From: Dirofilaria immitis
Taxonomy: Eukaryota; Nematoda; Chromadorea; Rhabditida; Onchocercidae
Assembly (NCBI GenBank): GCA_024305405.1
Contig: JAKNDB010000027.1
Coordinates: 178,580 to 242,579 of the forward strand
Reading direction: 5' to 3'
Length of the DNA: 64,000 nucleotides
The notes under the pieces were generated by a model, which had not been told where the DNA came from, made no database searches, and saw nothing but the letters and a program-made list of their open reading frames with translations. Shown in pieces: positions 27,152 to 40,829 of the stretch (positions are counted from its first letter, which is position 1; every line of letters begins with the position of its first letter). Both the position numbers and the translations under genes were made by a program.

Positions 27152-27161
27152 TTGTTTTCAG
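27152..27161 (+). promoter_or_regulatory. Acceptor 29 nt before the dex-1-like start codon (candidate trans-splice site)
   Basis: TTGTTTTCAG lies 28 nt before the ATG at 27190 and fits the nematode 3' splice consensus. It could receive a spliced leader or be the acceptor of a 5' UTR intron; the sequence alone cannot tell which. Confidence 0.5.
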
Positions 27162-27189
27162 AATTGCGGGTAATAGCAACTAATTAAAA

Positions 27190-30100
27190 ATGAGATGGAA
27201 CAATCAACATACTCCAAGGATTACTATATATCCTTGGCTAGCTTTTCCATTATTATTTCTGGCATATCTTTGCTGGATTCCAACACAAATTACAGCGATG
27301 AGATTGAATCCCGAACGAATTGCTGCACGATTACGAATCGAGAATGAGATTGAAATGGATAAATTAGTTAAATTGGGAAGAAATAGACGTCAATTGGCAA
27401 CACCCAAAGAAATTTCTATTTCTGTTAGTTTATTCATTTATTCTTATAAAATTTATTAAAAAAATTATTGCAAATTTTTTCGCGTGAAGAATTTGAATAT
27501 GAAAAGTTTAACTAAAAATAATGTACAAATATCAAATATCAATTATCAAATATTATGAGATATTTATTGATACATCATTTTATATTTCATTTCATATCCT
27601 TTTTATAATTGATGTATTTCTCATAATACTCGCAACAATCGTTCTCGATTTTGTAGATTTTTAATTTGTTTTTTTTTGTCTTCCTCTAATTTATCATACA
27701 ATAAAAATCTTATTGATAAGTAACTTCATAAAACTTGACATAACTTATCTCTTTGTCATATTACAACAATATTGATAAAGTTTGAATTATTTATTGAAAA
27801 AAAAGTGGAAAAAAGATAGATTAAAGATACGAATTTTTATCCATGAACGATAAAGTTCTTTTCTTTTGAAAATTTAGAGATATCAAAATTTCATTCAAAA
27901 TTTTGCAAATAAATTACGATGTCGATTTTTTGATGATATTAGTAAGAATTATTAAGATTCATTAAAAGTTAGAATAATTTAACTTAAAGGAACTTTTTAA
28001 GAATCAACTTTGTATAACGATGTAAGAAATAGATATGATTAAATATTCATAAATAGACATTTAGAGTATAAAATTTAAGCTATATTTTATAAATAATTTG
28101 AGAAAATTTTTGAATAATTTTTGGAAAGATATATTTTTAGAGATACGAAAAACTTCTGCGATTTTCCTTACTTCACTATCAAGCTAATATCAGAAGTAAA
28201 TCTTATTTTAAGAAGATTCTTCTGATGGTCATTATTTCAAAAAATTAACAAAATAATAATAAATAGTATTCCGCAATTGTTAAATAATACATCATTCATT
28301 TGTTACTAATAGTAACAAATGTCAAGTAAAACTTTTACTCTTTCAAGCATTGTTGACATAAATAAAATAGATAGATGATTGTATATATTTTCGGCATATT
28401 CCAATTTTCATAAATGCTTTATTTGTATAAATTACGAGAATAAAATCTTGAATGACCTAATTTATTCCCGAATAAACAATGCTAGCCAATCATTATTATT
28501 TTCTGCATTTGTAAACATTAAAAAGAAAATAAAGGGATCATTTACATATTGTCGAGAATTTGCTATATTTTTATAACATGCTTCTTATTTTTAAAATGTA
28601 TTATCAATGAAATTTTAACAAATATTATTTATTTAAATGAACCAAAAAAACATAGAAATATTTCTTTTTTCTTTTATTTTGATTTTTTATAGAAAGTAAA
28701 TTTATATCTAATTTTTTTAAAAGATTTTAATTTTTACCAATTTTACAAATCAATTATTCATATAATTAATTAAAATTTATTTCTTCTTCGAGCAAACATC
28801 AAAAAATTTTTAAAAATCTTTTAATATGATTCATCTTTGCACATTGTTTTTGACCTACTTTTTCCAAATAAAAAAAAAAATTATTTCTATGTGTCGATGT
28901 AAAAGAAATTATCAGTTGATTCAAAAAAAAATCATTTTGATCAGATAATCAAAAATGATAAAGATTAACATCGCTTTTTTATACTTTGTTCATTTCAAGC
29001 TATGCTTTTCAATCGATTAAAGTTTGTTTGTACAAATATTTGATATGCTAATTCTTTTTTTTTTTGTAAACAATTCATTCAAAAAAAAGAAGAGAGGAAC
29101 AGTATAATATTATCAATTGCAAATTTTAAGGAATTTCTTCAATTATAGAATAGAATATTAAATAATCATTTCAAAAATGGCAGGCATTTATTGAACAGAA
29201 GAACTTTGGTGACATAATTTCGATACAATTATCATTATTTAAGTATAACAATTATCAATTATATAACAGTTATAACAATAGCAATTATCGATTAAGCAAT
29301 TATATAACAATTATCAAATGCTTCGTAATAACTAATCGAAAAATTTAATTTTAGACTCAAAAATTTTCCATCCATTTTTTATATGCTAAAGGCATATTTG
29401 CAAATTAATCACAATTGATAAGATTTATTTCAAGAAAATAATTTTAAGAGAAATTCTCTTAGATGGATAAACAAATTTTAAAAGAAAGATATTAGCAGCG
29501 ATTAATGGATTCATTTTTAATTCACCTTCTGAAACATTTTCAATTCACCTTTTGAGCTATAGTAGTTCTCCAATTACATATATACATTTCTGATCACCGA
29601 TTTTCCAAATTTCCATCTGAAACTATAGTAGCATCAATTGCATATATTTTACCGCATTACTGATTTGTCGAGATTCCACGAATCATTTCATCTTTAATTA
29701 ATTTACCTTCTGAAACGATAGTAGTTTCAATTAGCGTATTCTTGAAAGATTTTCGATTCATGGAAAATAATTACGATTGCTGAAAAGAAATTTTCTTCAA
29801 ATTGCCTATTATGTACAAATTAAAATTGCATTAGATGCATTCATATTCTTTTCGATTATCCATTCATCATTTTTGCTTCATTAAAATACTATAACAACCA
29901 GTTTCATCTAATTGTTATTTTCAAATTCTTCTCATATCTAAAAGATATAATTTAATTATTATGAGTTATTCAATATAATTTCAGTAATTATTGTTTATTA
30001 GCGAAGATAGATATTATCAGTTTCGACAAAATATAACACAAATTTTTATTATTAAACGTACAATTAAATATTATGAAAATATGAAGCATTTTATGAAATC

Positions 30101-33100
30101 AAATTAAATTAAATTATATTATATCTGATTTGAAATAAATTTAAATTGAATTAAATTGTTTTATTTAATCGAAATTTCTTTTTACAATTATATAATAATC
30201 ATAAAATGTCATTTGGGAAATTAATTTTGCAATGATCATAATGATATTAAATTTAAAGAAATGAATCGAATTTGTAATAAAATTAAGAAATGGGTAATAA
30301 GATTAAGAAATGAATCAAGTGGAAGCAAATTATCATGTTATCAAATTTAATCATTGATAATCAATATTTTATTATGGTTTATTTACTGATAGATAAAATT
30401 TTTTGAAAATTCCCAAAATTCTATTATTATTATGCTCTAAATTTAATTCACATTTATATATATATAGTATAATCAGAAGGATAATCATATCATTGCACCT
30501 TCTAGAATATCCGCTAATATTTCACAACTATTTTTTTTTTTTGATTTAAATTATCAATAAATATTCATTCATTTCAAAAGCTAAATTTTGCTAAAAATTT
30601 TTCATTTTTCTGATACTTTTTATAATTTCATTTATTAAAATTTGATCAAACATTTTATCATTTTCTTATACTCTTTCTCTTCAATTTATCATAACGCAAT
30701 AACATATCAGAATTTTATTTCATCTCCATAATCATTCCGAAAAAGTTTTCAACAATCAAGTATATTTTAATATCTAAAATAGATTATTATCACTATAACC
30801 AATCAATAATTAATGAAACAGTCTTTCCGTTCAGATTAAATTTTTGATAATAATATACGATTGATCTAAATTTGCTCCTATCATTTTAATTTATTTGCTT
30901 CAACATACTCAAATACGTATTCTTGCGTAAACTTTTAAACGTACAACAGATCTATGAAATTAATTTATTAATTATTAAAATTTATTATGAATTTTGATCT
31001 ATACTATTAGAAGGAAATAAAAAAATATGCCATATTTATTTCAATTTTATCACAACAAATTTATGTAATCCTGGATTATATATTTCAACAAAATTCCCGA
31101 AATTTCTGAAACTTCTGAAAACTTCATAAATTACGATTTATGAAAATATAATTTCAATTATTTTTATCATAAAATTTAATCAAAAATTCTTACATTTATT
31201 AATTGATTATTTATTATTATTATCACTTGTTCTTCCTTGTTCGTTCCATCTTCAAATAAAATTAAAAACTCAAATGACATATGTAACAATTTTCTAATTA
31301 TGCCAAATGTGAAGTGTGATGTATGATGCGATTCGATGAATACTGAATCATTCATCAAGTTAGTAATGATAAATCTCTGAATTAATGATTCGTATTATGA
31401 AAATGATTACATGATACCGCATAATCATTTTGATCATTATAATGATCTCTGCATTTCATCCATCTGCAACATATGATGAATGATTAGAAATTATGCATTC
31501 CATTTGATTTTCTCAGATATCACTGAATGAAGCATTTGTACCACTGTATTCGAGAAATGAATAATAAATTAATTAAAGATAATGATTTTAGACATAATAA
31601 ATTCATATATGCATAAGTTTATTTCTGATTCGTATATGACAGCTTGTAAAAATGCAAATTATTAAGTTACTACCTCCAGGTCTTGATATTGCAGAGAATT
31701 CACTACTTGAATAATAACTTCACACCTTAGATAAATTTTGGACAGTATAATTCTCGAAGAAAGAAGAGAAGAATGAAAGATTCCTTAAACTTCTAAGCAA
31801 TTAATTATTCTTCTGAGTTGTTTCATAAATAGCTTAAAATGATATTTAATACTTTCTATTGCAATCTCTCAATTATTTATATTTATACTGATTTGATCAT
31901 TCGATAGTAAATCTTTATATGCAATATCAAATAAATATTAAACCTTGAAGACTATAATAATCAAAGCTAATTGATTTAGAATGATTATATTTTATCTTAT
32001 CTTATGTAAGTATGGAATTATTCAGTGATTAGAATAAGTACTCCATGTACATATTATTATATAATTTAGTTGCATATCATTGAAAAAATAAATAAATAAA
32101 TTGTTTTAGATTACTGCTCCGCTATTCTCTAGCCGATTATTTGACTACGGTCCGGATGCTGGTGATCAAGAGTTATCACGAAATTTAGACGTTTCAAAAA
32201 AATCAATCTAATTCATCCATTACGATTTTACGGTATTGATACATCAACTGTATATGTAAGTTATTTAAATTAAAATAAATTTTCTAAAATTTATAAATAT
32301 ATTTGCAGAAAGCTTGAAAGAATTATATAGTAATTATATTTAATTTTTATGCTGAAAATATGAAATACTATCAAAATTATCAAAAAATCAGAATACTGTG
32401 TTTTACCGTCAATAATACTGTATTCCATATTCGGATCACAATAGTTATTTTTGATTTCCGATGTTCTTTTTGAAGTATCATGTATCTTAATGAAAAAATG
32501 AACTTATCAAGATGTAGCAAACAACAAAATTTGTAGATTAAACTAAATAAAAAAAAATTAAAGCAAATTATGCTTAGATATTGAGCAATGGAGGAATTGG
32601 TATTGAATCGAATACACGAACATTTCGACAAAATGTATTACCAAGTGATTTGAAATTGATAGCAACATTTTGGAATCGAAACGATTTACGAAATGGTGGA
32701 TATGCTTATTTTCGTGAAATAACAGGTTGTACTTTTTTTTTTCATATCTGTCTTCTTCCTTTTTGCATAATTTTTTTAAATAAACAGATTCACAAAAGAA
32801 ATTTTTTTCAGATTTCTTGAAATATAATTTTACAAAATTACATTTCATCTGCGATAGTAATTTCAATAAAGATATACAATTTAAAAAACAGAAGAAAAAA
32901 ATTTCAGCAAAATCCAACTTTATTATTTTGAAGATTAAAATGACATAAAATTTTAAGTGAAAGAAAACGATATTATGAAACAGGTTTGAATAATAATTAT
33001 GCTATACATTTATTTTTAGTCACATTGGAATTCATAGATTAAATTATCTTATCGATGAGCTTTAAGCATATTTTAGGCAATCATTTATTAAGGAAAAAAT

Positions 33101-36100
33101 TTAAATTTTAGCGGGACGTATTTTGGAACGTGGACAAAGTGAAATTCGTTATCAATATGATGAAGTGGTAAAGGTGAAATCATGTTTATTAGTTACCTGG
33201 GATAAAATGCAACCGGTTGGAGCTGCTCCCTTACCTGAAGATGTACGTTCCTATAATAAATAATAATTAATTTTATTTGTGATATATTGATAATTCAAAT
33301 TATCATTTATCACGGCTAATGCTATATAAATGGTATTCAATTCAATTGAAAACTAATATAATTACTAAAGTTTTTGAGAAATAAGTTAGTTTTTTTATAG
33401 AATACGAATACTTTCCAAGCAGCGCTGTTTATTACTGATAATGGTACATTTGCCAATTTTATTTACAAAAATATCGGTTGGACACAAGGAGCTGAGGTTT
33501 GCATGCCTTTTTTTGCAGATTTTTAATAGCAAATTGCAAGTTGCAAATAACAGCATGCAATTAGTTAGTTAAATTACAATTAAGCAAATATTATCAGTAT
33601 GAAATTTAGATAGAAAAAATTATTCGAGATTCAATTTTTGAATACGGGAAAATATTGTAAATTTATTAATTGCAAATTATTTCTTTTAGAAGTTTTAAAA
33701 ATAAAAAAATTTTAGAAATATTTTATTGGAATATTTGTTGAGAACTAAAACAATGAATAAAGCTATTATTTATTAATTTTATTTCACAGTTACTACAAAA
33801 TTAATGGAAAATGAAGATTGTAAAATTTTCGAAAGATATAATAAAATATTCATAATTTAAAAACTTTTTATTACAGGCTGGTTTTAATAAAGGTGATAAG
33901 AAAGAATTTTTGCTCTTCCAACTTCTGGTACAGGTAATATCATGTATCTAGAAGAATATGGTAATACAGGAATTCCTGGTGAATGGATGTTTAAACTTGG
34001 TGATAAAAGTGTAGAACGATGCAAATCTGGAATTAAAGGCGATACTTGTGATGAAGGTGATACATTCTCTGTTCTATTAATTTATCATACTGCTTAAATA
34101 ATAAATCAATCAATGATTGATCTTTTTTTGTAGAATATTTAAAATGCTCACGAATTATTGATGAACGATGAAAATTGTAGAATGTTCAACTGGTGAATGG
34201 GGCCCAGATTGTGCATTATGTTGCCATTGTGCAAGTGGTACATGCAGCGGAACTACCGGTGATTGCATTGGTGGTAAATGCTCCGAATGTTGGACAGGTT
34301 TGCCGAATTGTCAACAAAGTAAGCATTTTTGAATCGTTACTTTCAATAAATCATATTCGTTTTTCTTTTAATAAGTTTTGATAATCATTTGAAAAATAAG
34401 AGGTAAACGATGCTAATACCGCAATAATAACGTATCGGAATTATTTCGATATTCACTTCTGTGCAGTTACTATTGATTCCGATGATAATTACTTATCAAT
34501 GCTAAATGATAGTTTTACTTTTGATTAAATTGTTCATTAGGAAGAAATAAACAAATAAGAATATGTATATTCAACTACAATACGTTAATTTAAAAAAAAA
34601 GAAAAAAATTTACATCTCCATGAAGAATAAACTTTCGTAAAAGAATTCATCTAACAATATTTTATAAAGTTATAGCCTAAAGCATTCAGATATTACACAA
34701 AAGCGATATCATTAATGTAAACAATAATTTCTTTCTTTTTTTTTCTTATTCTCTTTCGACTTATTTATTTGTTTCATTTAATTAAATAATTATTAGAATA
34801 ATTGAAGCTATAGCTTAAGCAATGAAATTTATGATATTAACTAATTAAAATTTGATATCAAATTTTAATTAATTTAAAGAGAAACACGAATGTCATGCGA
34901 TGGCACAACAACAATGTGCTCAAAATGCTGTATCATTTACTGAATATGATCGTTGTGGTGAACCGATTCAACGATGTCAATGCTTAAAAGGTTTCGATGG
35001 TGATGGATACACCAATTGTGATGGTTTGTTTTCAAAGCAACTTAAAAAAATTTCATTTTGAAACAAAAGGATATTATAAATCATTTTACGTAGTGAATTA
35101 TCATTCAGTGTAATATTGATAAAATTGTAATTGAATGTGTTGCATGACTCATTTAAGCATATCATTATTTCAACATTTGGTTATCAAAAAGTATTTTATT
35201 AATTTGTTGATTATAAAATTCATTGAAAATATATTATTAATTCAATAGTTTCAAAAATAATATGCAAATTGAAGAACGAAAAAATTAGGAAATTTTAAAA
35301 TTAACTTTTTAAAAATATTTAGGGACAAATCAATTATTGATTAGAAGCTTTTTAAGAATATTTAGAGATAAATCAGTTATTGATTAGAAATAAATGAATA
35401 AGGAAGCGATGACAGTTTTAAAAATCTAAATTTATTCGTTTTACAAGTTAAACTAGAATTCATCCATCAATTTATCTTAAACAAAGTTCCTATTAATCAA
35501 GCACTATTCATTCAAATTTCTCATTAGCTGAGCATGCTTATTTGATAATTAACGAAATTTACAATTTTCAATTTATGAAATATATATTTTTTCATTTATG
35601 CGTTATTTATTGATAAGATAAAAGTTGTGCTGTTAATCGATAAAAAGAAAAATTATCATTAAAAAATAAATTAGTAAATAAATGATCAAATGAAAAATTT
35701 TAATGCTTTGCTTCTGCATAATATATACATTTCATTGCACTATTGCAATGTATAATCAGAATATCAAATCTTGCAGATATCGATGAATGTTTGCAACCAG
35801 ATGTATGTCATGAAAATGCAATTTGTGGTAATACTCCGGGACATTATTTATGCAAATGTGCGGATGGATATGTTGGTGATGGAGTAAATGAATGTACAAC
35901 TTCATTGCTTTATTCATATAAAGGACATCAAGAGTTACCGAATGATAGGAATAGCAGGGTATTACTACAACTTAAACAACCACTTCAAATATTTGGCAGA
36001 AAATTGGACAAATTGACAGTAAGCTTTTAATACTTTACAATTTTCAAATTCATTAACTTATTCAATTGAAATACGCTATTTAGTGGTGCGGTAATTCGTA

Positions 36101-39100
36101 ATTAATGATTTCTTACCGTAACATCAATATCAAAATGCGATACAGAGTTAGAATAATCTGATCTTAGTTTTTACTATAATAAATTATTAATTTTTTGAAA
36201 TATCTCTTATGAAATAGGGTCAAAATATCTCTTACGAATCCGGGGATCAGAAATGTTCGAAGTTAGGCTTTCACATTATTATATATTCTTTTGTTAGGTT
36301 TATCTATGAAAAAAGATTATTAAGTTTTCTAGCACATAAAATCTCATAAATAATACAAAGAATATAAAAAAATGTTTACTTTTTGCATTTCACTTGATTT
36401 TTAGTAATAAATTCAATTTTTGCTATCTTCTGAATAATTCTCTTCCTGCTTCATTGATAACTTCGTAGTATTAATCAAATGACCTGTCAATAAAAATCAT
36501 TCGTAATTTTTAAGCTTTATATTCTTTATTTCAAAGTTATGTATTATGTTATCTCTCTTTTTATCATTTTTGTAGCTTAAGCTAGAGATGTAAATTTAGT
36601 TTGTATTTCATCATTTACATTAATTTGCATACAGAAGGCATTTTGACCTTTAGATTATGTGACTTTTTTTTTGGTTTTCTTTTTTTTTTTTTAAATATAC
36701 AGTTTAAAAATAACAATAAATCAGAAATGGTAAATTCTGATCATTTAAAAATATCAAGAAATCCAGAAATTTAAGCAGAAATTAATGAGCATATAAAGAT
36801 TGATAATATTTTATGCATGTTTAATGAAATACTCTGCTAATTGATACATTTTAATTATTAAATAGCTTAATACAAGTAATTTTTTTTTTTTTTAGATTTC
36901 AACGTTAGGAATAATATCGCTGGAAGAAAGTATAAAAGTTAGCGCAGGTGATCATCTTGCTTCTATCGGAATACACGGTATAGCACCATTCTTTGCTAAC
37001 ATTGATATTCGAAAAGGTGGTCAAATATTTGTTGATGAAACAAATGGTATGATTCTACCGTACTAATTACAATAAAAATAATTTTATAATTTTTATCTAT
37101 CTAATTTTATCCTTTCTTCATTTTTATTTATTTCATCCGTTTTACTCATTTGCAATTTCAATTATTTTTCGGCTTATATTCTTTTAATTTTATTCTTTTC
37201 ATTTCGTTCTTTTCTATTTCAATTTTCTCACAATATATTTTTTCAAATTTTATAAACAAATAAAAATTAATAAGAAATGATAGAAAGGCATCAATATAAG
37301 GAAAAAGATTAATGTTCAATGAAATGACAACATCATTTCTTATCTATATATATAATATTTTTAACAAAAGTTTCTAACTTACAGATCCGAAAGTACTTTC
37401 AAGAGCCACAAATACAATTGCAAGCAATATAAATAACAAAAAATTCCAGGCTACAACTGCTGTATTAGTTACTTATGTCAACGTTACTGATGCTGATCGA
37501 AGGGTTTCTTTTTTTTGAAATTTGCATAATGTTCATTCATATTGAAGTTGAAATTAAATTAATTGTCTTAATTTAAAATCTAAAAAAAATTTAAAAATTA
37601 TTCTAGAGTCCAGGAAGCACATTTCAAATATTAATCATTGGTGGAACAAATAAACAACATCAAAATGAAACATATGCCCAAATGTTATACAAAGATTTAC
37701 CTTGGAATGGTAAAGCTGAGGTATTGCACCGAAAATAATTAAAATTTTTCAATTTTTTCCGAAAATTTTACGATTATCATCTATCATCTATCAGCTGATT
37801 AATTTCAAATTAATCAAAATATAGAATGATACTTCTATAGCAAATAGATCAAGAAACTATTATATAAGTGTCAAAAATTTCAGGCTAGCATTTTGACATA
37901 CGGTTCAAAGAATCCATTAATGTTACCTGGATCAGGTACCAACGAGATAGTGCATCTAAGTAAGAGTAGTAATATTGGAAAACCAGGTCAATGGTTGTAT
38001 CGAATCGATTCTAACGATGTACAGATGTGCCTTCAACCACATCTTCAACCTCCATATTGTGAAGAATATGAGGTTACAGATGATTCAATACCTTTCACGT
38101 TGCCACCAAAATGTAAGTATTTTAACACTTCAATCTTAGTTTCATGCAAAATATATTGGTATGTCTAGCTGTAGACTAGACTTCAAGATAAATAAGGTTG
38201 GCTGTTAATGAAATCTAAATAAATTCGAATTTTTAATTTCAAAAATTTATGCTTAATTATTCTTTGCAGTTTAAATTATTACCTATAATGATCTAATTAT
38301 CATAAGGAAAAAAAAACTTTGCAGTGGGAGAGACAGAAATATTGGAACAAACACATCGTACTTCATTTTCGGAAGTAGGCGAACCAACCGATGAGATTAT
38401 CGAGATTCCCGAACCCCAGATGATTCATCCGATACTTATCGAATCACCATCTACATCTCATATTCAAATGGAAAAAGAAATAAATTCCGACGACAAGGAC
38501 AATTCTGAGAGTATTAGGAGCGAGAACGGATGGACGAAAAATACAACAACACCGCACATGTTAGCTAAAAATTAAATTTTGCTTGGTAAATAATACAAAT
38601 TTCATTCTCTAAATTACATCATTCATTTGATAAATAATACAAATTTCAGACCGCTTATTTCGTTGGATCGTCACGATATCGAAGATTTACCACCAGATGC
38701 TTTCGAAATTACATTTCCACCTCTTGTTACACAACTATTTACAACTGCTGATAATACAGAGAGAGGATTATTATCGATTCAATCAGTGGTAACGCTTTAT
38801 TTGATTTTTTTTTCAATTTAAATTTCTTATTTAATGTTATATTTATCTGTTAATTTGATTTATTGTTTCATAGCAAAAAAAAATTACTACATAGTTTGGT
38901 CGTTCCAAAACTAATTAATTTTTTTAATCAATTTTTCAATTTTTTCAAAACAAAATATTGGCAGCAAAAAGTTTAAAAAAACAAACAAAAGTGCAAATTT
39001 AAATAATTCCGAAATTTCTAATTTAGAGAAATGGAACACAAAGCAGACCACCGAAAATTTTTGCAACTGCACCAACAATATTAGAAACTAACGTAACTGT

Positions 39101-40699
39101 TGCTTTTACAAATGTTGACAGTGAGCATCCTGAAATATTTCCATCCGAATTATCTCCAATATCATCAACACAGTCGATCGACGAGATTAGGCCAGTGCAG
39201 AAAATTAAGCCGAAAGAAATCGATTTTAATAAAGATGAGCGAATAATTAATGTTTTGCAACCTGATGATCACAATTCAATTAATAACAAGTTTGAATCGC
39301 ATGAAGAGAATGAATCGTCTCAGGTTTGCTTTTTAGTTTCTTTAAAATTGCAACTTATCAATAGTTGTTCATTTATTTAAAATTGTTTATTAAATGCGCC
39401 AAAATTGTAATTTTTCTCTTTTGCAGAAATCAACATCAACAGATTTACCTGTGCAAAATTTATCTTCAGAAGATGAAATGACATTAAGCACTACCAGTAA
39501 ACCGCTTTTTATTTTCACTACACTATCTAAAGTATGTATCATATCATCACTTTTCTTAAATAATTTCTCAAAAACCTTCATTTTTCATTTTTTTCACTTC
39601 AATGTATGCTTTATTTTTCAAAAATATTTCCGAAAGATTAACCTTCAGGCCATGTTTTTAGAAGTATAATAATAGCAAAGTTTGAATGACTCACCTCATT
39701 ATGCAAATATTTCAAAATCGAAATTAAAACTAAAAGTAGCAAATATTTAGAAAAGACCTATGCCAACTAAACCAAAAGTGATATCTGTACATGGTACAAC
39801 TCTTACAACACCTCATGGTCCATACGATATTCGAAATGAAGTAAAATTGAAGCGTCTAGTAGCAGTATGTTTTTTTTCTATTTAAGAATTTTTTCCTAAA
39901 ATTGATAATAAATAGCTGGAATAGTTTATTTGTTTGATTATGAATGATATATATTGTGGCTTTATTTAGATCTTGCCGTTATCATTCCAACAGCAATCAT
40001 TGCAGTATGGTTATTATTACTTGCAGTTATAGCATTATTTTGTTGTTGTCGAAGGAAGTAAGTCTTTTTTATTTTGCTGTTTTTAAATAAAACAGTTGAA
40101 GTTACAATAAGATTGAAATTTAAAGCATCGTTGCTGGTTATATTGTAGGCGAGCGGAACGTCACTTCAGGGATATGTATTTCCCGAATCATCAGCAAATT
40201 CATCCTATAACGACAACATTTGCTATGCGTAAAGATTCAAAGCATTTCGATAGTTCCTACGAAGATCATCTTGAAAAAGCAGCACGGCTTAGTTCTGAAT
40301 TGAATTCATATAATCAGGTCATTACAATGATTTTATTGAACTCTGAAATTTCTAAACAAAATTGAAACTGATTTAAGCGACACAGGAAATTTTGAAATTT
40401 CACTTTTAAAGCTCATTATCTTATTTATTTCATTTTCAGAATGGTCGTGTATCGTTGTATGGTTCCTATTGGAATCTAGCAGGCAATGCTTCTGGTAGTT
40501 CAACAAACGGTTTAGCTGCTGGTAATAGGCAAAGTCCATTTTCACAGTACAGTGCACAACAGGTTTTTTCTAAATTTAATAGTAATTAAATTAAGATTAT
40601 TGTAATTAAATCTGAAGTTATCATATATGAATTATCATATATTACTTTCCTATTTGTGACCTAATATTTCAGCGATATATTTATGGTTCTCGATATTGA
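27190..40699 (+). CDS. dex-1: DEX-1-like transmembrane protein with two NIDO and EGF-like domains, 22 exons
   Basis: DEX-1 is a nematode apical matrix/adhesion protein that anchors dendrite tips and shapes epithelia. Exons: 27190-27423, 32110-32255, 32578-32725, 33112-33242, 33401-33496, 33877-34056, 34181-34318, 34880-35023, 35777-36018, 36896-37046, 37385-37503, 37607-37720, 37884-38112, 38325-38559, 38650-38788, 39027-39323, 39427-39531, 39751-39864, 39970-40057, 40149-40317, 40440-40562, 40673-40699. About 1120 residues: signal peptide (about 14-36), NIDO 1 (HPLRFYGIDTS; about 97-310), two cysteine-rich EGF-like exons, calcium-binding EGF (DIDECLQPDVC), NIDO 2 (about 450-690), Thr/Ser-rich stalk, TM helix (IIAVWLLLLAVIALFCCC; about 990-1012), cytoplasmic tail. 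One base is missing in exon 2 (A7) and one in exon 6 (T5), and exon 18 leaves a phase the TM exon does not accept. Every other junction is phase-consistent. These are assembly errors or real lesions. A related NIDO/EGF protein is the main alternative. Confidence 0.8.
34842..34871. repeat. Perfect 30-bp palindrome just upstream of a splice acceptor
   Basis: TAATTAAAATTTGAT followed by its exact complement ends 8 bases before exon 8 of the dex-1-like gene (acceptor TTTAAAG, exon start 34880). In RNA it could fold over the branch or polypyrimidine region of that acceptor, which is itself weak. Confidence 0.8.
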
Positions 40700-40736
40700 T
40701 TAATTATGGATATAAAATTGGAGAGTGCCATTGCAG

Positions 40737-40814
40737 TCAAACACTAATCCTAGCATAGCTAACTCTCGACTTTCGATTATGGACAGTGTCGAATATAATC
40801 AGTCGTTAGCCTGA
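40737..40814 (+). CDS. Alternative terminal exon of the dex-1-like gene
   Basis: The acceptor ATTGCAG is followed by a 78-nt phase-0 frame ending in TGA, encoding SNTNPSIANSRLSIMDSVEY plus NQSLA. Exon 21 (ends CAG, phase 0 at 40562) can splice either to 40673 (tail RYIYGSRY, stop at 40699) or here. The two would give different cytoplasmic C-termini of 8 or 25 residues. Both have good acceptors and no frame conflict. Inferred from sequence only. Confidence 0.55.
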   Translation, partial: SNTNPSIANSRLSIMDSVEYNQSLA

Positions 40815-40821
40815 TTAATAT

Positions 40822-40827
40822 ATTAAA
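40822..40827 (+). terminator. ATTAAA poly(A) signal candidate
   Basis: The hexamer ATTAAA lies 8 bases after the alternative stop and 123 bases after the main stop of the dex-1-like gene. It is a common variant of the poly(A) signal, but AT-richness makes chance occurrence easy. Confidence 0.35.
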
Positions 40828-40829
40828 TA

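Larger units (their letters stand above)
10411..27160. other. 16.7-kb gene-poor intergenic region
   Basis: I found no convincing exon on either strand. The open frames here are short, AT-driven and lack recognisable domains. The region holds simple repeats, two longer tandem arrays, one duplicated ~95-bp block, several perfect inverted repeats (listed separately) and very frequent TGATAA/TTATCA hexamers. It probably includes the promoter and enhancers of the dex-1-like gene starting at 27190, but no single element can be assigned. Confidence 0.6.

Noticed and set aside
32558..32917. 119-residue - strand frame
   Set aside because: It is the shadow of dex-1-like exon 3 and its intron; the + strand NIDO reading explains the conservation.
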